In this document: piece after piece, positions 24,825 through 33,818 of the stretch
How the letters are laid out: each line of letters opens with the position of its first letter
Position numbering within the stretch: position 1 is the stretch's first letter
Assembly (NCBI RefSeq): GCF_007786475.1
Contig: NZ_VNJJ01000002.1
Span: forward strand, 124,001-188,000
DNA length: 64,000 bases
Direction of reading: 5' to 3'
DNA from: Cohnella terricola
GTDB lineage: Bacteria > Bacillota > Bacilli > Paenibacillales > Paenibacillaceae
Position numbers and translations under genes: made by a program
The notes under the pieces: model-generated
What the model saw: only the letters and a program-made list of their open reading frames with translations
What the model was told of the DNA's origin: nothing
Database searches by the model: none

Positions 24825-25756
24825 TACTCGACCTTCCTTTCGAGCGCTTTAATCTGCACGAGCGTAAAGGCGAAAATGATAATGAACAGAATCACCGTTG
24901 CAGCCGAAGCACTGCCCATTTCGAAATTTTTGAAAGCCAGCTTGTAAATATGATAGACGAGCGTTCTCGTCGAATTGAGCGGACCGCCTTCTCCCGTCAT
25001 GCTTACGATCTGGGTGAACGTCTGTAGATAGGAGATGCCGGCGATGACCGCCGAGAACAGGATGACGGGATTGAGCAACGGCAGCGTAATATGCTGGAAT
25101 CTGCGCCAGGCGTTCGCCCCGTCTATGCGCGCGGCTTCATAGTACATTGCAGGTATGCCCTCGAGTCCAGTGACGAAGACGAGCATTTGAAACCCGACGC
25201 TCTGCCAGATCATCGACAGGGCGATCACGTACAGGGCTTGCCGGGGCGAAAGCAGGAACAATTGGGCATCCAGCCCGAGATTCAGAAGCGCCGAATTCAC
25301 CCAACCGTTCGGCATCAGCAGCCAGCGGAAAACCCAGCTGACCGCTACGATGCTCGTAATGTAAGGAATGAAATAAACGGTCCGGAAAAAACCTCTGAAC
25401 CTGGGGATGCTCTGCAGAAGCAACGCCGCGGCGAGTCCCGCCGCCAATTGGCCGGGTATGCCGACGGCAACGAACAGAAACGTATTGACGATCGATTTGC
25501 GGAAGATTTCATCCGTGAACAGACCGCTGTAATTCGCGAAGCCGACATAGGGCTTGCTGGGCGATAGAATATTCCATTCCCTGAAACTGATGTAGAAAGA
25601 ATAGATAATCGGCAACAAACGCGTTACGAAAAAGTAAAGCAGCGGGACGGCAAGCGTTAGGTAAATAAACAGATAGCGCTGCGTTCGATACGAGATTCGA
25701 AGAGGAATCGTTTTCCATCCTGCAGCCGCGTTCGTTCGAGCGGTTCTCGCGATCAT
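24821..25756 (-). CDS. Carbohydrate ABC transporter permease, MalF type (second importer)
   Basis: A permease of about 311 residues with six helices (YLFIYLTLAVPLLYFFVTRL near the start) and EAA-loop AMYYEAARIDGANAWRRFQH. The ATG at 25756 has GGGAGG ten bases upstream and follows the binding-protein stop by 16 bases; the open frame extends to 25864 inside the previous gene and that part is rejected. Pairs with the permease at 23979-24824. Confidence 0.9.
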   Translation of the reverse strand: MIARTARTNAAAGWKTIPLRISYRTQRYLFIYLTLAVPLLYFFVTRLLPIIYSFYISFREWNILSPSKPYVGFANYSGLFTDEIFRKSIVNTFLFVAVGIPGQLAAGLAAALLLQSIPRFRGFFRTVYFIPYITSIVAVSWVFRWLLMPNGWVNSALLNLGLDAQLFLLSPRQALYVIALSMIWQSVGFQMLVFVTGLEGIPAMYYEAARIDGANAWRRFQHITLPLLNPVILFSAVIAGISYLQTFTQIVSMTGEGGPLNSTRTLVYHIYKLAFKNFEMGSASAATVILFIIIFAFTLVQIKALERKVEY

Positions 25757-25772
25757 GCGGCTTTCGCCTCCC

Positions 25773-27146
25773 TTATTTGCTTCCCGCTTTAGCCCAGTAA
25801 TCGTCGTACAGCTTTTGCGTCTTGGAGACGAGACTCTGGAACGCTTTTTCCGCAGGGACGCCATTCAGCAGCACTTCATTAACCGCATCTACGAACAGAG
25901 TCCTCTCTCCCGTCTCGTCAATAAAGAAGTGGGCTTTGCTGTTGTCCAACTGCGAGATGAACGGTCCCAGCTTCTCGTCGTTCAAATATTTGTCTTGGGT
26001 GGCGACCGCCTTCTGCGCAGGCAGTTCTCCGACTTTCTCCACCCACTGCTCCTGAACCTCTTTGCTGGTCAGAAACTGCAGGAACTTGGCCGAGGCCTCC
26101 AGTTTGGCTCCGGACACGTTCGACGTGATCGCGTTCGCCCAGAAGGAGGATGGAACCGATTTGTTCTTATAGGACGGAAGCGGAGCTATGCCGTATTTGA
26201 GATCGGGCGCGTCCGATTTCAGAGAGCCTAGGCGGAACGAACCGTCGATATTGATGGCCGCATGGCCGGTTTTGAACGCGGCGGCATCGTCCGTAAAGAC
26301 GCCCGGCGTGCCGACCTTGTATTTGACCGCGAAATCAACCAAATACTGGAACGCTTCAAGTCCTGCCGGCGAATCGGCCCATAGAATCTTGCGCCGGTCA
26401 TCGCTCAGGTCTTCGCCGCCCGCCTGCGGCAACAATCCGTCGCGATACCAGTGGTGAAGCTGCGCGCCGGGTTCGAACGCCAAGCCTTCCACGACGAACT
26501 GATTCTTGGAATCCTTCTCGGTCAGCTTGACAGCGGTATCGACAAGCTCTTGCCAAGTTGCGGGAGGCTGCTCTACGTTCGCTTTGGTGAAGAGATCCTT
26601 GTTATAGAACAGCGCCAACGTACGGACGGCAGTAGGAATCGCCCAATATTTCCCGTCGATCTTGGCCGCGCCGACAAGCGGATAATAATCCCTCTCGATA
26701 TCCGACGCCGGGAACGCCGATTCCGGCAACGACTGAAGAAATCCCGAAGATACGTATTTCGGAAGCCAGCCGTAGTATAAGTTGATCACGTCCGGTCCTT
26801 TGCCGGCCGGCACCAGAGTAGCGACTTTCTCGTTATATTGGTCGTAGGGGAAGTTGGTCTGCTTGACCGTAATATTCGGATTCTCGGCCTCGAACTGCTT
26901 GATCAATTCGGTCACGAGCTGCACTTTGGCCGGATATTCGTACTGCCAATATTCGATCGTCACCTTCTCCTTGCCGGAATCGGGCACGGATGCAGACACG
27001 GGGGAAGCTTTCGACTCGGAAGATTGATTTTGGTCGGCTCCCTCGTTCTTCTTATTGTCTCCGCCGCTTCCGCAAGCGGCCAGCAGAATGAGAAGCGAGA
27101 GGGAAGCAATCGATATCGTTTTGGAATGCAAGGTTTTCTTGGTCAT
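25773..27146 (-). CDS. ABC transporter substrate-binding lipoprotein (second importer)
   Basis: A 457-residue lipoprotein with signal peptide and lipobox LAAC (about residues 22-25), then an acidic/Asn linker. The mature protein has the family 1 solute-binding pattern: EYWQYEYPAKVQLVTELIKQ, VNLYYGWLPKYV-like sugar-site aromatics (DVINLYYGWLPKY), and FLQFLTSKEVQEQWVEKVGE. It is in an operon with an amidohydrolase and an argininosuccinate-lyase homologue, so the ligand may be an amino-sugar or amide-containing compound rather than a plain sugar (inference). Confidence 0.92.
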   Translation of the reverse strand: MTKKTLHSKTISIASLSLLILLAACGSGGDNKKNEGADQNQSSESKASPVSASVPDSGKEKVTIEYWQYEYPAKVQLVTELIKQFEAENPNITVKQTNFPYDQYNEKVATLVPAGKGPDVINLYYGWLPKYVSSGFLQSLPESAFPASDIERDYYPLVGAAKIDGKYWAIPTAVRTLALFYNKDLFTKANVEQPPATWQELVDTAVKLTEKDSKNQFVVEGLAFEPGAQLHHWYRDGLLPQAGGEDLSDDRRKILWADSPAGLEAFQYLVDFAVKYKVGTPGVFTDDAAAFKTGHAAINIDGSFRLGSLKSDAPDLKYGIAPLPSYKNKSVPSSFWANAITSNVSGAKLEASAKFLQFLTSKEVQEQWVEKVGELPAQKAVATQDKYLNDEKLGPFISQLDNSKAHFFIDETGERTLFVDAVNEVLLNGVPAEKAFQSLVSKTQKLYDDYWAKAGSK

Positions 27147-28093
27147 GATCGGACATTCTCCTTTATTTCGGATATTGGGAGCGATGGCTCCAGATTCAAC
27201 AGCTTTCTTGCGTTATTGCCGAAGATCGCTTCGATCTCCGGTTCAGCCAGTCTCAAGTCGCGCACAGTGCGGATCTGATCCTGCAAATACCGATAATTGT
27301 AACCGCGGGGGAAACTCATCGAGTCGGAGCCGAATACGATTCTCTCAGGCCCGATCAACTCGTACGTTTTGCGAAACAGAGTCTCCAGCGTCAACTCGTA
27401 CGGCACCCAACGGATCCATTGATTGGAGCCCGAAGTATCGACGTACACGTTAGGGCAGCTCCAGCACAATTGCAGCAATTCCTGGAAGTAGCCGCACCCG
27501 AAATGCGGAACGATGATCGGAATGTCCGGGTAATTCGCCGCCACGTTGAAAATAGACAGAGGGTTGATATTTAAATGCTGGACGATGCCCCCGGCATGGC
27601 CGAGCATGCCGAAATGGATCAGTACCGGCAGCTGCCGCTCCGCAAGAAACGTCCAAACGGGCGTTAACGACGGATCGCCGAACGGAATTTGCGTCAGCGG
27701 CCCGAACAGCTTATATCCTTTGAGCCCCAGATCGTTCACCGCCCGCCGCAACTCCTCCGCCGCGCCCGGACGGTCGATCGGATGGGAAGCGAAGCCGGTA
27801 AAGCGATCCGGATAGTCTTTGATCTGCTCGGCCAGTTCTTCGTTTGTCTTCCCGGTCAGGAAGTTGAGGCCTCCGATCCCGTAACGGTCCAGTTCGTCTT
27901 TCCATCGCTCGACCAGAGGGCGGCCCGTTTGTTCCGGATCGGATTCGGCCGCGCGCAGATCCCAGGACAAGCGCATGCGTTCGGATCGCTCTTTGCCATA
28001 CTGCACGACTTTATCATGTCTTTCACGACCGAGCGTGGAGGAAAAAGGTAAATGGCCGTGAATATCGAATACTTGAAACCCCGCTCTAAACAT
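27143..28093 (-). CDS. Amidohydrolase family metal-dependent hydrolase
   Basis: A 316-residue TIM-barrel hydrolase of the amidohydrolase-2 group. The N-terminal metal motif appears as FDIHGHLPFSS, a mid-barrel His in PVLIHFGMLGHAGG, another in IIVPHFGCGYFQEL, and the catalytic Asp in RIVFGSDSMSFPRGYN. Relatives hydrolyse lactones or decarboxylate aromatic acids. It overlaps the binding-protein start by four bases (27143-27146), so it is firmly part of the operon; the substrate is unknown. Confidence 0.85.
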   Translation of the reverse strand: MFRAGFQVFDIHGHLPFSSTLGRERHDKVVQYGKERSERMRLSWDLRAAESDPEQTGRPLVERWKDELDRYGIGGLNFLTGKTNEELAEQIKDYPDRFTGFASHPIDRPGAAEELRRAVNDLGLKGYKLFGPLTQIPFGDPSLTPVWTFLAERQLPVLIHFGMLGHAGGIVQHLNINPLSIFNVAANYPDIPIIVPHFGCGYFQELLQLCWSCPNVYVDTSGSNQWIRWVPYELTLETLFRKTYELIGPERIVFGSDSMSFPRGYNYRYLQDQIRTVRDLRLAEPEIEAIFGNNARKLLNLEPSLPISEIKENVRS

Positions 28094-28138
28094 CGCTGTC
28101 TAATTCCTCCTTATCGCAGATTCTTGTATGCCAATCGT

Positions 28139-29668
28139 TCAGTCTAGAAACCAACCGGCGATCGTTCGATCCAATTCTTTGAACTTATGCTCGTGGGATT
28201 CTTGTTTCTTCTGCGTCCATTCTTGAGCTTCTTGAAGCTCCGCATCCTGAACGGACAACGCCCGGTTGACTTCCTGCGGGTTCGGTCCGCCGATCACGTC
28301 GCGGATCGCGACAAAACGTTCGGGGTCGAGCGCTTCGTGCAACTCATCTTCGGATAACGACAGCAATCGTCCGATTCGTTCCAGCGCTGTCTCGTTAAGC
28401 ATACGAACCGTGAGATCGCTTGCCGACATGCCCGAGCGATAGGCTCGCCTTGCCAGAGAGGCTACGATGCCGTGGGCCTCGCGGAAAGGAAGCCCCTCCT
28501 TGCGAACGAGCGTATCCGCCAGTTCGGTTAAGGTCGCGAAGCTACCCTTCACCCTCGCGCGCAGAACTTCTCGGTTCACTTCCAACGTCGCTACGATCTC
28601 GGCCAGCAGCCGATAGACCGAATCCAACGTTCGCAGGCACCTCCAAACATAAGGCTGAAGATCGTCCTCCGTATCGACGATGTCTCCGAAAGGAGTATTG
28701 TGTATCATCATTAGCACGGTTCCGGCGTCGCCGGCACACGCCGACAGAAGCGAGCGTAAGTGCTCGACCGATACCGGATTACGTTTCTGAGGCATGATCG
28801 AGCTGATCTGCACGTATGGATCGGCCACTCGGATGCCGGCAAATTCGGTCGTCCCCCATAGCAGCAATTCCTGAGAAAATCGACCCAAATTGATAGCGGC
28901 AAGCTGGACGGCTGCCGCGATCTCTCCGACGTAGTCGGCTCCTCCGACCGCGTCGTAGGCGTTGACGATCAGATCGTCGAAGTCGAGCAGTTCCGCCGTC
29001 CTTTCCCTGCTGATCGCATAACCCGAAGTCGTGAGAGCCGCCGCCCCGAGACTGCTGCGATTGCAATTGCGATAAGCGGCGATCAACCTTCCGATGTCTC
29101 GTCCGAGCGAATCGGACACGGCGGCGATATAATGGCCGACCGTCGTCGGCTGCGCCTGCTGCGTATGCGTATAGCCGAGCATCAGCGTTTCCGCGTGCTT
29201 TCGCGCGAAATCGATCAGCCGCCGCCGCAGGCTAAGTGCTGACTGCAATACCGTCAGCAACTTGCCGCGCAGAACGATTCGGTAGATGGCGATGCCCATA
29301 TCGTTGCGGCTTCTCGCTAGATGAAGATTCCCCGCCCGTTCCCCCGCCAGAACGGCAAGCTCGTGCTCCACTTCAAAGAACAAATCCTCGAACTTACCGG
29401 TATACCGGTTATTCCGCAGCTTCTCCTGATCCAACCCGAGAAGAGCCCGGCCGATTCCGTTCGCCTCATGCTCCGCGATCAAATTTTGCTCGCGGAGCAT
29501 GATCAGATGCGCCTTGTTCACCGCGATCATCGGGCCGAGCAAATGTCGCTTGGCTTGCTCGTAAGCCGGTTCGAGCACAATCTCCGCATACGTCTTGCCC
29601 GGAAATGCTCCTTGTTCTCCCGGATGGCTGCTTCGCCTCTCCAACAAAGCCTGTTCCCCCTTTGCCAA
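28139..29668 (-). CDS. Argininosuccinate lyase family protein
   Basis: A 509-residue member of the fumarase/aspartase superfamily. The signature SSIMPQKRNPVSVEHL (about 286-301) is complete, NLHLARSRNDMGIAIYR matches the ASL substrate region, and GYTHTQQAQPTTVGHYI holds the catalytic His-containing motif. It is about 40 residues longer than usual ArgH, with a charged C-terminal tail (QEWTQKKQESHEHKFKELDR). No other arginine-pathway gene is near; instead it is first in an ABC importer operon with an amidohydrolase. It may cleave an imported C-N or C-O substrate rather than argininosuccinate. Confidence 0.85.
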   Translation of the reverse strand: MAKGEQALLERRSSHPGEQGAFPGKTYAEIVLEPAYEQAKRHLLGPMIAVNKAHLIMLREQNLIAEHEANGIGRALLGLDQEKLRNNRYTGKFEDLFFEVEHELAVLAGERAGNLHLARSRNDMGIAIYRIVLRGKLLTVLQSALSLRRRLIDFARKHAETLMLGYTHTQQAQPTTVGHYIAAVSDSLGRDIGRLIAAYRNCNRSSLGAAALTTSGYAISRERTAELLDFDDLIVNAYDAVGGADYVGEIAAAVQLAAINLGRFSQELLLWGTTEFAGIRVADPYVQISSIMPQKRNPVSVEHLRSLLSACAGDAGTVLMMIHNTPFGDIVDTEDDLQPYVWRCLRTLDSVYRLLAEIVATLEVNREVLRARVKGSFATLTELADTLVRKEGLPFREAHGIVASLARRAYRSGMSASDLTVRMLNETALERIGRLLSLSEDELHEALDPERFVAIRDVIGGPNPQEVNRALSVQDAELQEAQEWTQKKQESHEHKFKELDRTIAGWFLD

Positions 29669-29694
29669 GATGGAACCGCTCCGACAACCCCAAA

Positions 29695-29735
29695 CAAAAA
29701 GAGACCGGTTCTCCCTCTAAGGGAAAACGGTCTCC
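29695..29735 (-). terminator. Leader terminator (attenuator) before the lyase operon
   Basis: On the minus strand, GAGACCG pairs with CGGTCTC and the inner TTTTCCC with GGGAGAA, followed directly by TTTTTG. It lies 27 bases before the lyase start and after the promoter, so it would stop transcription within the leader unless relieved. Confidence 0.65.
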
Positions 29736-29749
29736 AGCGGACTGGTAGA

Positions 29750-29773
29750 TCAGGGTTTCATTCGGTTCCTCAT
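29750..29773 (-). CDS. Possible very short leader peptide
   Basis: A seven-codon frame MRNRMKP ending 15 bases before the attenuator stem. The inner ATG (MKP only) is preceded by GAGGAAC, a usable ribosome site. Short frames placed in front of a terminator are typical of ribosome-dependent attenuation. No comparative support is available. Confidence 0.3.
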   Translation of the reverse strand: MRNRMKP

Positions 29774-29815
29774 ATTAAACCAACCAAACAACTCGGTTAA
29801 GTTGCAATTTATTGC

Positions 29816-29844
29816 ATCTTAGCATTCGTCCCTTGATTTGTAAA
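29816..29844 (-). promoter_or_regulatory. Promoter of the lyase-ABC operon
   Basis: On the minus strand, -35 TTTACA (29839-29844) and -10 TAAGAT (29816-29821) with 17-base spacing, between the WYL regulator stop and the attenuator. Confidence 0.6.
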
Positions 29845-29914
29845 GAAATCCCTTAATCGAATAATTCTATAATTATATAGAAAATCATGATCTTCGACGG
29901 GGATGAGGGTCTCG

Positions 29915-30862
29915 TTACTCATACTTGGCCTTGATTTCCGCCAATAGATGTTTCATATGATCAACCAGCTCTGGCGGCTGCTTCACGGTCGCTTCGCTCG
30001 CCAATCCGATCATAAATCGGGCGTAAAAAGCGATATCGTTCCGCGAAATCGGCCCTTCCAGCCACCCCGTCCCATCCTCCCGGACATGCAGATGAGAAGT
30101 CAGCCACAGGGCGGCCTCGCACATCTGCACCCCTTGGGGGCTCAATTCCGCATGCAGTTCGACCGCTTCCGCTTCACGGCGGTAAACCTCATCTTTGTTG
30201 CCCAGATGAACGTTCCGCAGATCCAACGGCTCCGTTCCACCTTCATCGAAAGTGGCCGAAACGAAACGATCGCAACGAAAAATGCGAAAGTCTTGACGTG
30301 CAAAGCAATACGCCGGGCAGAACCATAAACCGTTGTTTGCATAAATACCGATCGGTTGAATGCGGCGGCAAGCCTCTTCCCCCCGCGACTTGTACTCGAT
30401 GACCAGCACTTTCTGCCTAACGGCGGCTTCGAGCAATAGGGACAGATAGGGGGATTCCTGCTGTCTTGTCGGCGTTACGAAGTCCACTCGGTTTTTCATC
30501 TGATCGATACGGTCGCGAACGTCTCCGGACATATGCAAATAAAACTTATTCAGCGCGGAAGTCGCTTCCGCTTCGAAAGGGAGGGATGAATAATGACGAA
30601 GCGCGTGAACGGAGAAAAAAAGCGCCACGGCTTCTTCTTCGGAGAAAGCGATCGGCGGAAGAATGCTTTCCTTCAGCACCTGGTAACCGCCATGAGGACC
30701 GACTTCCGAATATAGCGGGAACCCGAGTTCGCTTAATTCCTGCAGGTCCCTTAACATCGTTCTCGCTGACACGCCGAATTCCGAGGCTAGTTCTTTCACC
30801 GTAAACTTCCGCTTCCGGTTGACCGTCATCATCAGCTCCAACAGACGTTTCGATTTGGACAT
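29915..30862 (-). CDS. WYL-domain transcriptional regulator (DeoR-like HTH)
   Basis: A regulator of about 315 residues. The N-terminal HTH is KFTVKELASEFGVSARTMLR with DLQELSELGFPLYSEVGPHG; the middle WYL domain is visible in QKVLVIEYKSRGEEACRRIQ and IYANNGLWFCPAYCFA, and the C-terminal WCX part follows. YafY-type family, acting as repressors or activators that sense small ligands. The ATG at 30862 follows AGGAG by ten bases; the open frame extends to 30943 through the promoter. Divergent from an MFS gene across a perfect palindrome. Confidence 0.9.
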   Translation of the reverse strand: MSKSKRLLELMMTVNRKRKFTVKELASEFGVSARTMLRDLQELSELGFPLYSEVGPHGGYQVLKESILPPIAFSEEEAVALFFSVHALRHYSSLPFEAEATSALNKFYLHMSGDVRDRIDQMKNRVDFVTPTRQQESPYLSLLLEAAVRQKVLVIEYKSRGEEACRRIQPIGIYANNGLWFCPAYCFARQDFRIFRCDRFVSATFDEGGTEPLDLRNVHLGNKDEVYRREAEAVELHAELSPQGVQMCEAALWLTSHLHVREDGTGWLEGPISRNDIAFYARFMIGLASEATVKQPPELVDHMKHLLAEIKAKYE

Positions 30863-30889
30863 GACCGAGTTGCTCCTACTTTTAGATTT

Positions 30890-30906
30890 GTGACAATTGT
30901 TGTCAC
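30890..30906. promoter_or_regulatory. Palindromic operator between WYL and MFS genes
   Basis: Perfect inverted repeat, arms GTGACAA and TTGTCAC with a 3-base spacer. On the minus strand it follows -35 TTGACT and -10 AATAAT (17 apart), so it would sit at the transcription start of the WYL gene; on the plus strand it overlaps the likely -35 of the MFS gene. Probably the WYL regulator site (inference). Confidence 0.6.
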
Positions 30907-30951
30907 TATTATTATCTACAATGGGATTTGAGTCAAATTCCAAAGAAACGG

Positions 30952-32145
30952 ATGATGAAAATGCGCAAATTAATCGCCTTGTTTTTCCTTATCATGTTCG
31001 TGATCGGGACGGATACGTTTCTGATTTCTCCGCTCATTCCGACGCTGCAAAACATGTTCGACGTGCCGACCGAAAAGGCCGGTTGGATGATGGGTTCCTA
31101 TACTTTGGGATCGGCGGCGTTCGCGTTGATCTCCGGACCTTTATCCGACGGGTGGGATCGTAAAAAAGTGCTGGTCGGAGGACTCGTCTGCTTCGCAATC
31201 TCGACAGCCTTGTGCGGATTCGCCGTCGATTTCTGGACGATGGTTTTGTTCCGATTGTTGGCGGGCGTTAGCGCCGCCTTTACGGCGCCGCAAGTGTGGG
31301 CCGCCGTTCCGACCTTGTTCCCGCCGGCCAGAATCGGCAAGGCGCTTGGCGTCGTCTATGCCGGGCTTGCAATGTCCCAAGCGTTCGGCGTGCCGATCGG
31401 AAGCCTGTTGGCATCCATCCGTTGGTCCGTTCCCTTCTGGGCGATCGGCCTATTTGCCCTTGCGCTGGCGGCCGCGGTCGCCATCTATGTACCCGCAATG
31501 AAACCTCGACAATCGCAAGGAGCGCCATCGTCCATCTTCCGAAGATACGTCCCCCTTCTGCAGAGCGGCAAAGCGCGAGGCACGTACCTGGCTTACTTTT
31601 GCGTCCATCTCGGGAGCAGCGCCACCTTTGCTTTTCTGGGCAAATGGATGGCGGATCGCTTTCACTTGGCGGTCGATGAAACCGGATATGTAATCATTTT
31701 CTTGGGACTCGGAAATCTGCTAGGCAGCTTAATGAGCGCGTCCGTCATTAAGGCGCTTAACCCTTTACGGACGATGGCGGCGGGGATGGCGATCTTAGCG
31801 GCTGCTTATGTCGCGTTGCCTCATGTAACGACGGCTTCGATCGCCGCGGGTGCGTACTTCTTTATATTTTTGGTTCTCGGGATTTTGTTCCCTCTGATGG
31901 TGACGATTATGAACGGGTTAAACCCGACGATTCGCGGCACCATCTCCAGCCTATCCACATCCACGATGAACGCGGCGACAACGTGCGGCGCTTGGGTGGC
32001 CGGAACGTTATACGCGACCTTTAACGGCTATTCCGCCATCGGTATTTTCGCGGCAATCTCCCTGGCATGCTCGCTGCTCGTCTTTGTGTTCAGCGGCGTT
32101 CTGTCGACGCAAGCGGCTACGGCGGAGGCCAAAGCCGGGCAGTAA
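30952..32145 (+). CDS. MFS transporter, DHA1-type drug/sugar efflux
   Basis: About 397 residues with twelve membrane helices, beginning MRKLIALFFLIMFVIGTDTF. The conserved loop-2 motif is LISGPLSDGWDRKKVLVGGL and motif C-like GIDAPQVWAAVPTLFPP-type residues occur as AAFTAPQVWAAVPTLFPPAR, typical of the AraJ/YdhP-like efflux group. The start is uncertain among TTG 30928 and ATG 30952/30955; none has a strong ribosome site. It is divergent from the WYL regulator, which probably controls it. Confidence 0.88.
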   Translation: MMKMRKLIALFFLIMFVIGTDTFLISPLIPTLQNMFDVPTEKAGWMMGSYTLGSAAFALISGPLSDGWDRKKVLVGGLVCFAISTALCGFAVDFWTMVLFRLLAGVSAAFTAPQVWAAVPTLFPPARIGKALGVVYAGLAMSQAFGVPIGSLLASIRWSVPFWAIGLFALALAAAVAIYVPAMKPRQSQGAPSSIFRRYVPLLQSGKARGTYLAYFCVHLGSSATFAFLGKWMADRFHLAVDETGYVIIFLGLGNLLGSLMSASVIKALNPLRTMAAGMAILAAAYVALPHVTTASIAAGAYFFIFLVLGILFPLMVTIMNGLNPTIRGTISSLSTSTMNAATTCGAWVAGTLYATFNGYSAIGIFAAISLACSLLVFVFSGVLSTQAATAEAKAGQ

Positions 32146-32164
32146 CTTCTATATCGACAAACCT

Positions 32165-33103
32165 TTAGCCTTCGGTCAGAGCGATACTCATCCCCCATAT
32201 TTTCTCAATATTGTAGGCGTCTGTCGCATAGTTAGGGTAAGTTCCCGAGCCGAAAATATTTTTTAGTTGATGAATGCCTTTCTCGCTGGATGCCAGCTGA
32301 ACGATCTCTCTCTTGTGGTTGATCAGCTGGCCCGTCACTTCCTTATACTCGTCAGAGGTGCAAATATGAAAATAGTTATCGGCCATGCCCGACGGCAAAG
32401 GGTTCGTCAGATTCTGCGCCCATGCAAGCACCTTCCAGATGGAACGCATTTTGCGAATCGTTTCTTTTGATAATTTGACGCGGTTTATTTGCAGCGCATT
32501 GACTTTGATCCCTTGGCTTTTCAGTTCTTCCGCCAGCTTGAAGTTCAGCATCAATAGCGCCATTTTCGAGTCTCCGTACATCTTGTAGACGTTATGCCGC
32601 CGCGATTCGCGGTATTCGCCGCGCAGATTATCGAAGTCGATTTTCCTTTTCGGATCGAAAAAGTGCTTAATGTTCGTCGTGCACGCATGAAGGATTCTCG
32701 GGTCCTGCGACTTCGCAAGATGATCTGCTAATAAACGAGTCATCAAGAAAGGACCAAACGCGTTCGTAGCAAAGCTTATCTCGATATGCTCGGGGCTGAG
32801 CTTATACTCTTTCTCTCCATGATTTAAGTAAGCGGCATTATGGATCAAGATGTCCAGTCGAGGGTATGCGGCTTTAAATGCCGAACAAAAATCGCGAATG
32901 GAATCGAAAGAAGCAACATCGAGTTCCATCAAATCAACGTTAGGATTGTTTGTACGATGCATAATTTCTTGTTGTACGGTTTTACTGATTTCCAAGTTGC
33001 GGCAAGCCATAACCACGCGATAGCCTTCCGACGCGAACTTAAGCGAAGCGGCTTTGCCGATTCCCGAATTCGCGCCGGTAATGACGACGATCTTATCTCT
33101 CAT
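32165..33103 (-). CDS. Short-chain dehydrogenase/reductase (retinol dehydrogenase-like)
   Basis: A 312-residue classical-fold SDR. The cofactor loop is VVITGANSGIGKAASLKFAS, the conserved NNA-type motif is ILIHNAAYLNHGE, and the catalytic pair is in YGDSKMALLM (Tyr and Lys four apart). The size and the MACRNLEIS NADPH-type Arg follow the retinol/WW-domain oxidoreductase-like group. Its ATG overlaps the stop of the TetR gene by four bases (ATGA), so it is co-expressed with and probably regulated by it. Substrate unknown. Confidence 0.88.
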   Translation of the reverse strand: MRDKIVVITGANSGIGKAASLKFASEGYRVVMACRNLEISKTVQQEIMHRTNNPNVDLMELDVASFDSIRDFCSAFKAAYPRLDILIHNAAYLNHGEKEYKLSPEHIEISFATNAFGPFLMTRLLADHLAKSQDPRILHACTTNIKHFFDPKRKIDFDNLRGEYRESRRHNVYKMYGDSKMALLMLNFKLAEELKSQGIKVNALQINRVKLSKETIRKMRSIWKVLAWAQNLTNPLPSGMADNYFHICTSDEYKEVTGQLINHKREIVQLASSEKGIHQLKNIFGSGTYPNYATDAYNIEKIWGMSIALTEG

Positions 33104-33681
33104 GTCGGTTCTCCTCCCGTCTTGCGCATCTGCGCCGCAGCGATGATATCGCCGCCCGTTTCTTGTAATAGACGAACCGTCTTTCCTTCGTCGAAGTCTT
33201 CCGGAAGCAATCCATTGGCCATCATGACAGATAGACCGGTCTGGAAAATTTGCATCTTCAATAAAATGGTCATCAGCTCTTCATCCGCGAGGCCTGCGAG
33301 TCCGGGGTCTTGTTTCATCATCTCGACCAGTGTGCCCGTCTCGTTCCCCTGATCGCTCATATAATCGTTCTTATTCATGACAAGATCTCGATACAGGACG
33401 CTATACTCCTTGGCGAACCGTAGGCTGGCAGCCCCGATATCGTAAAACGGATGGCCCGTATTTTGTTCCATCAGCAACTGTTTGCTGATGGCGGACGTCT
33501 TCTTCACGACCTCCCGGATCAATTCGTCTACCTCTTTAAAATTGACATAGATCGGAGCAATGGAGCTCCCCAGCTTCTCGGCCACCTTTCTTATGGTGAT
33601 GCCTTTGATGCCTTCCTTTCTGGCGATTTCGAATGCCGCGTCGATGATCTGGTCTTTCGTGAATTTGGTTTTTGGTGCCAT
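33100..33681 (-). CDS. TetR/AcrR family transcriptional regulator
   Basis: A regulator of about 193 residues. The HTH is near the N-terminus: TKDQIIDAAFEIARKEGIKG followed by ITIRKVAEKLGSSIAPIYVN. The remaining helical part is the ligand-binding and dimer domain. The ATG at 33681 lies six bases after AAGGAG. It is the first gene of a two-gene operon with the SDR, suggesting autoregulation and control of the enzyme. Confidence 0.9.
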   Translation of the reverse strand: MAPKTKFTKDQIIDAAFEIARKEGIKGITIRKVAEKLGSSIAPIYVNFKEVDELIREVVKKTSAISKQLLMEQNTGHPFYDIGAASLRFAKEYSVLYRDLVMNKNDYMSDQGNETGTLVEMMKQDPGLAGLADEELMTILLKMQIFQTGLSVMMANGLLPEDFDEGKTVRLLQETGGDIIAAAQMRKTGGEPT

Positions 33682-33754
33682 TTCATGCTCCTTCATCATT
33701 ATATGTCAATCGATATATATCATGTGTTATGTATTGATTCTATCATATATAATA

Positions 33755-33798
33755 GGGGCTGTCACCCCCGTCGTTATACGACCTAGAGAGACAGCCCC
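33755..33798 (-). terminator. Hairpin between the repeat array and the TetR promoter
   Basis: Arms GGGGCTGTC (33755-33763) and GACAGCCCC (33790-33798) with an inner CGTCG/TACGAC pairing. On the minus strand it is followed by TATTATATAT, so it may weakly terminate read-through from the MFS gene across the tandem repeats. Confidence 0.5.
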
Positions 33799-33818
33799 AC
33801 AGTTATTGGAGAATGAGC

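Noticed and set aside
24821..25864. Longer start for the second MalF-type permease at 25864
   Set aside because: The extra 36 residues lie inside the binding-protein gene, are Arg/Lys/Ser-rich, and lack a ribosome site, whereas 25756 has GGGAGG.
29669..29850. T-box or known metabolite riboswitch before the lyase operon
   Set aside because: The AGGGAGAACCG stretch faintly recalls the T-box anti-terminator, but it is part of the terminator stem itself, and no specifier-loop architecture or other known consensus is visible.
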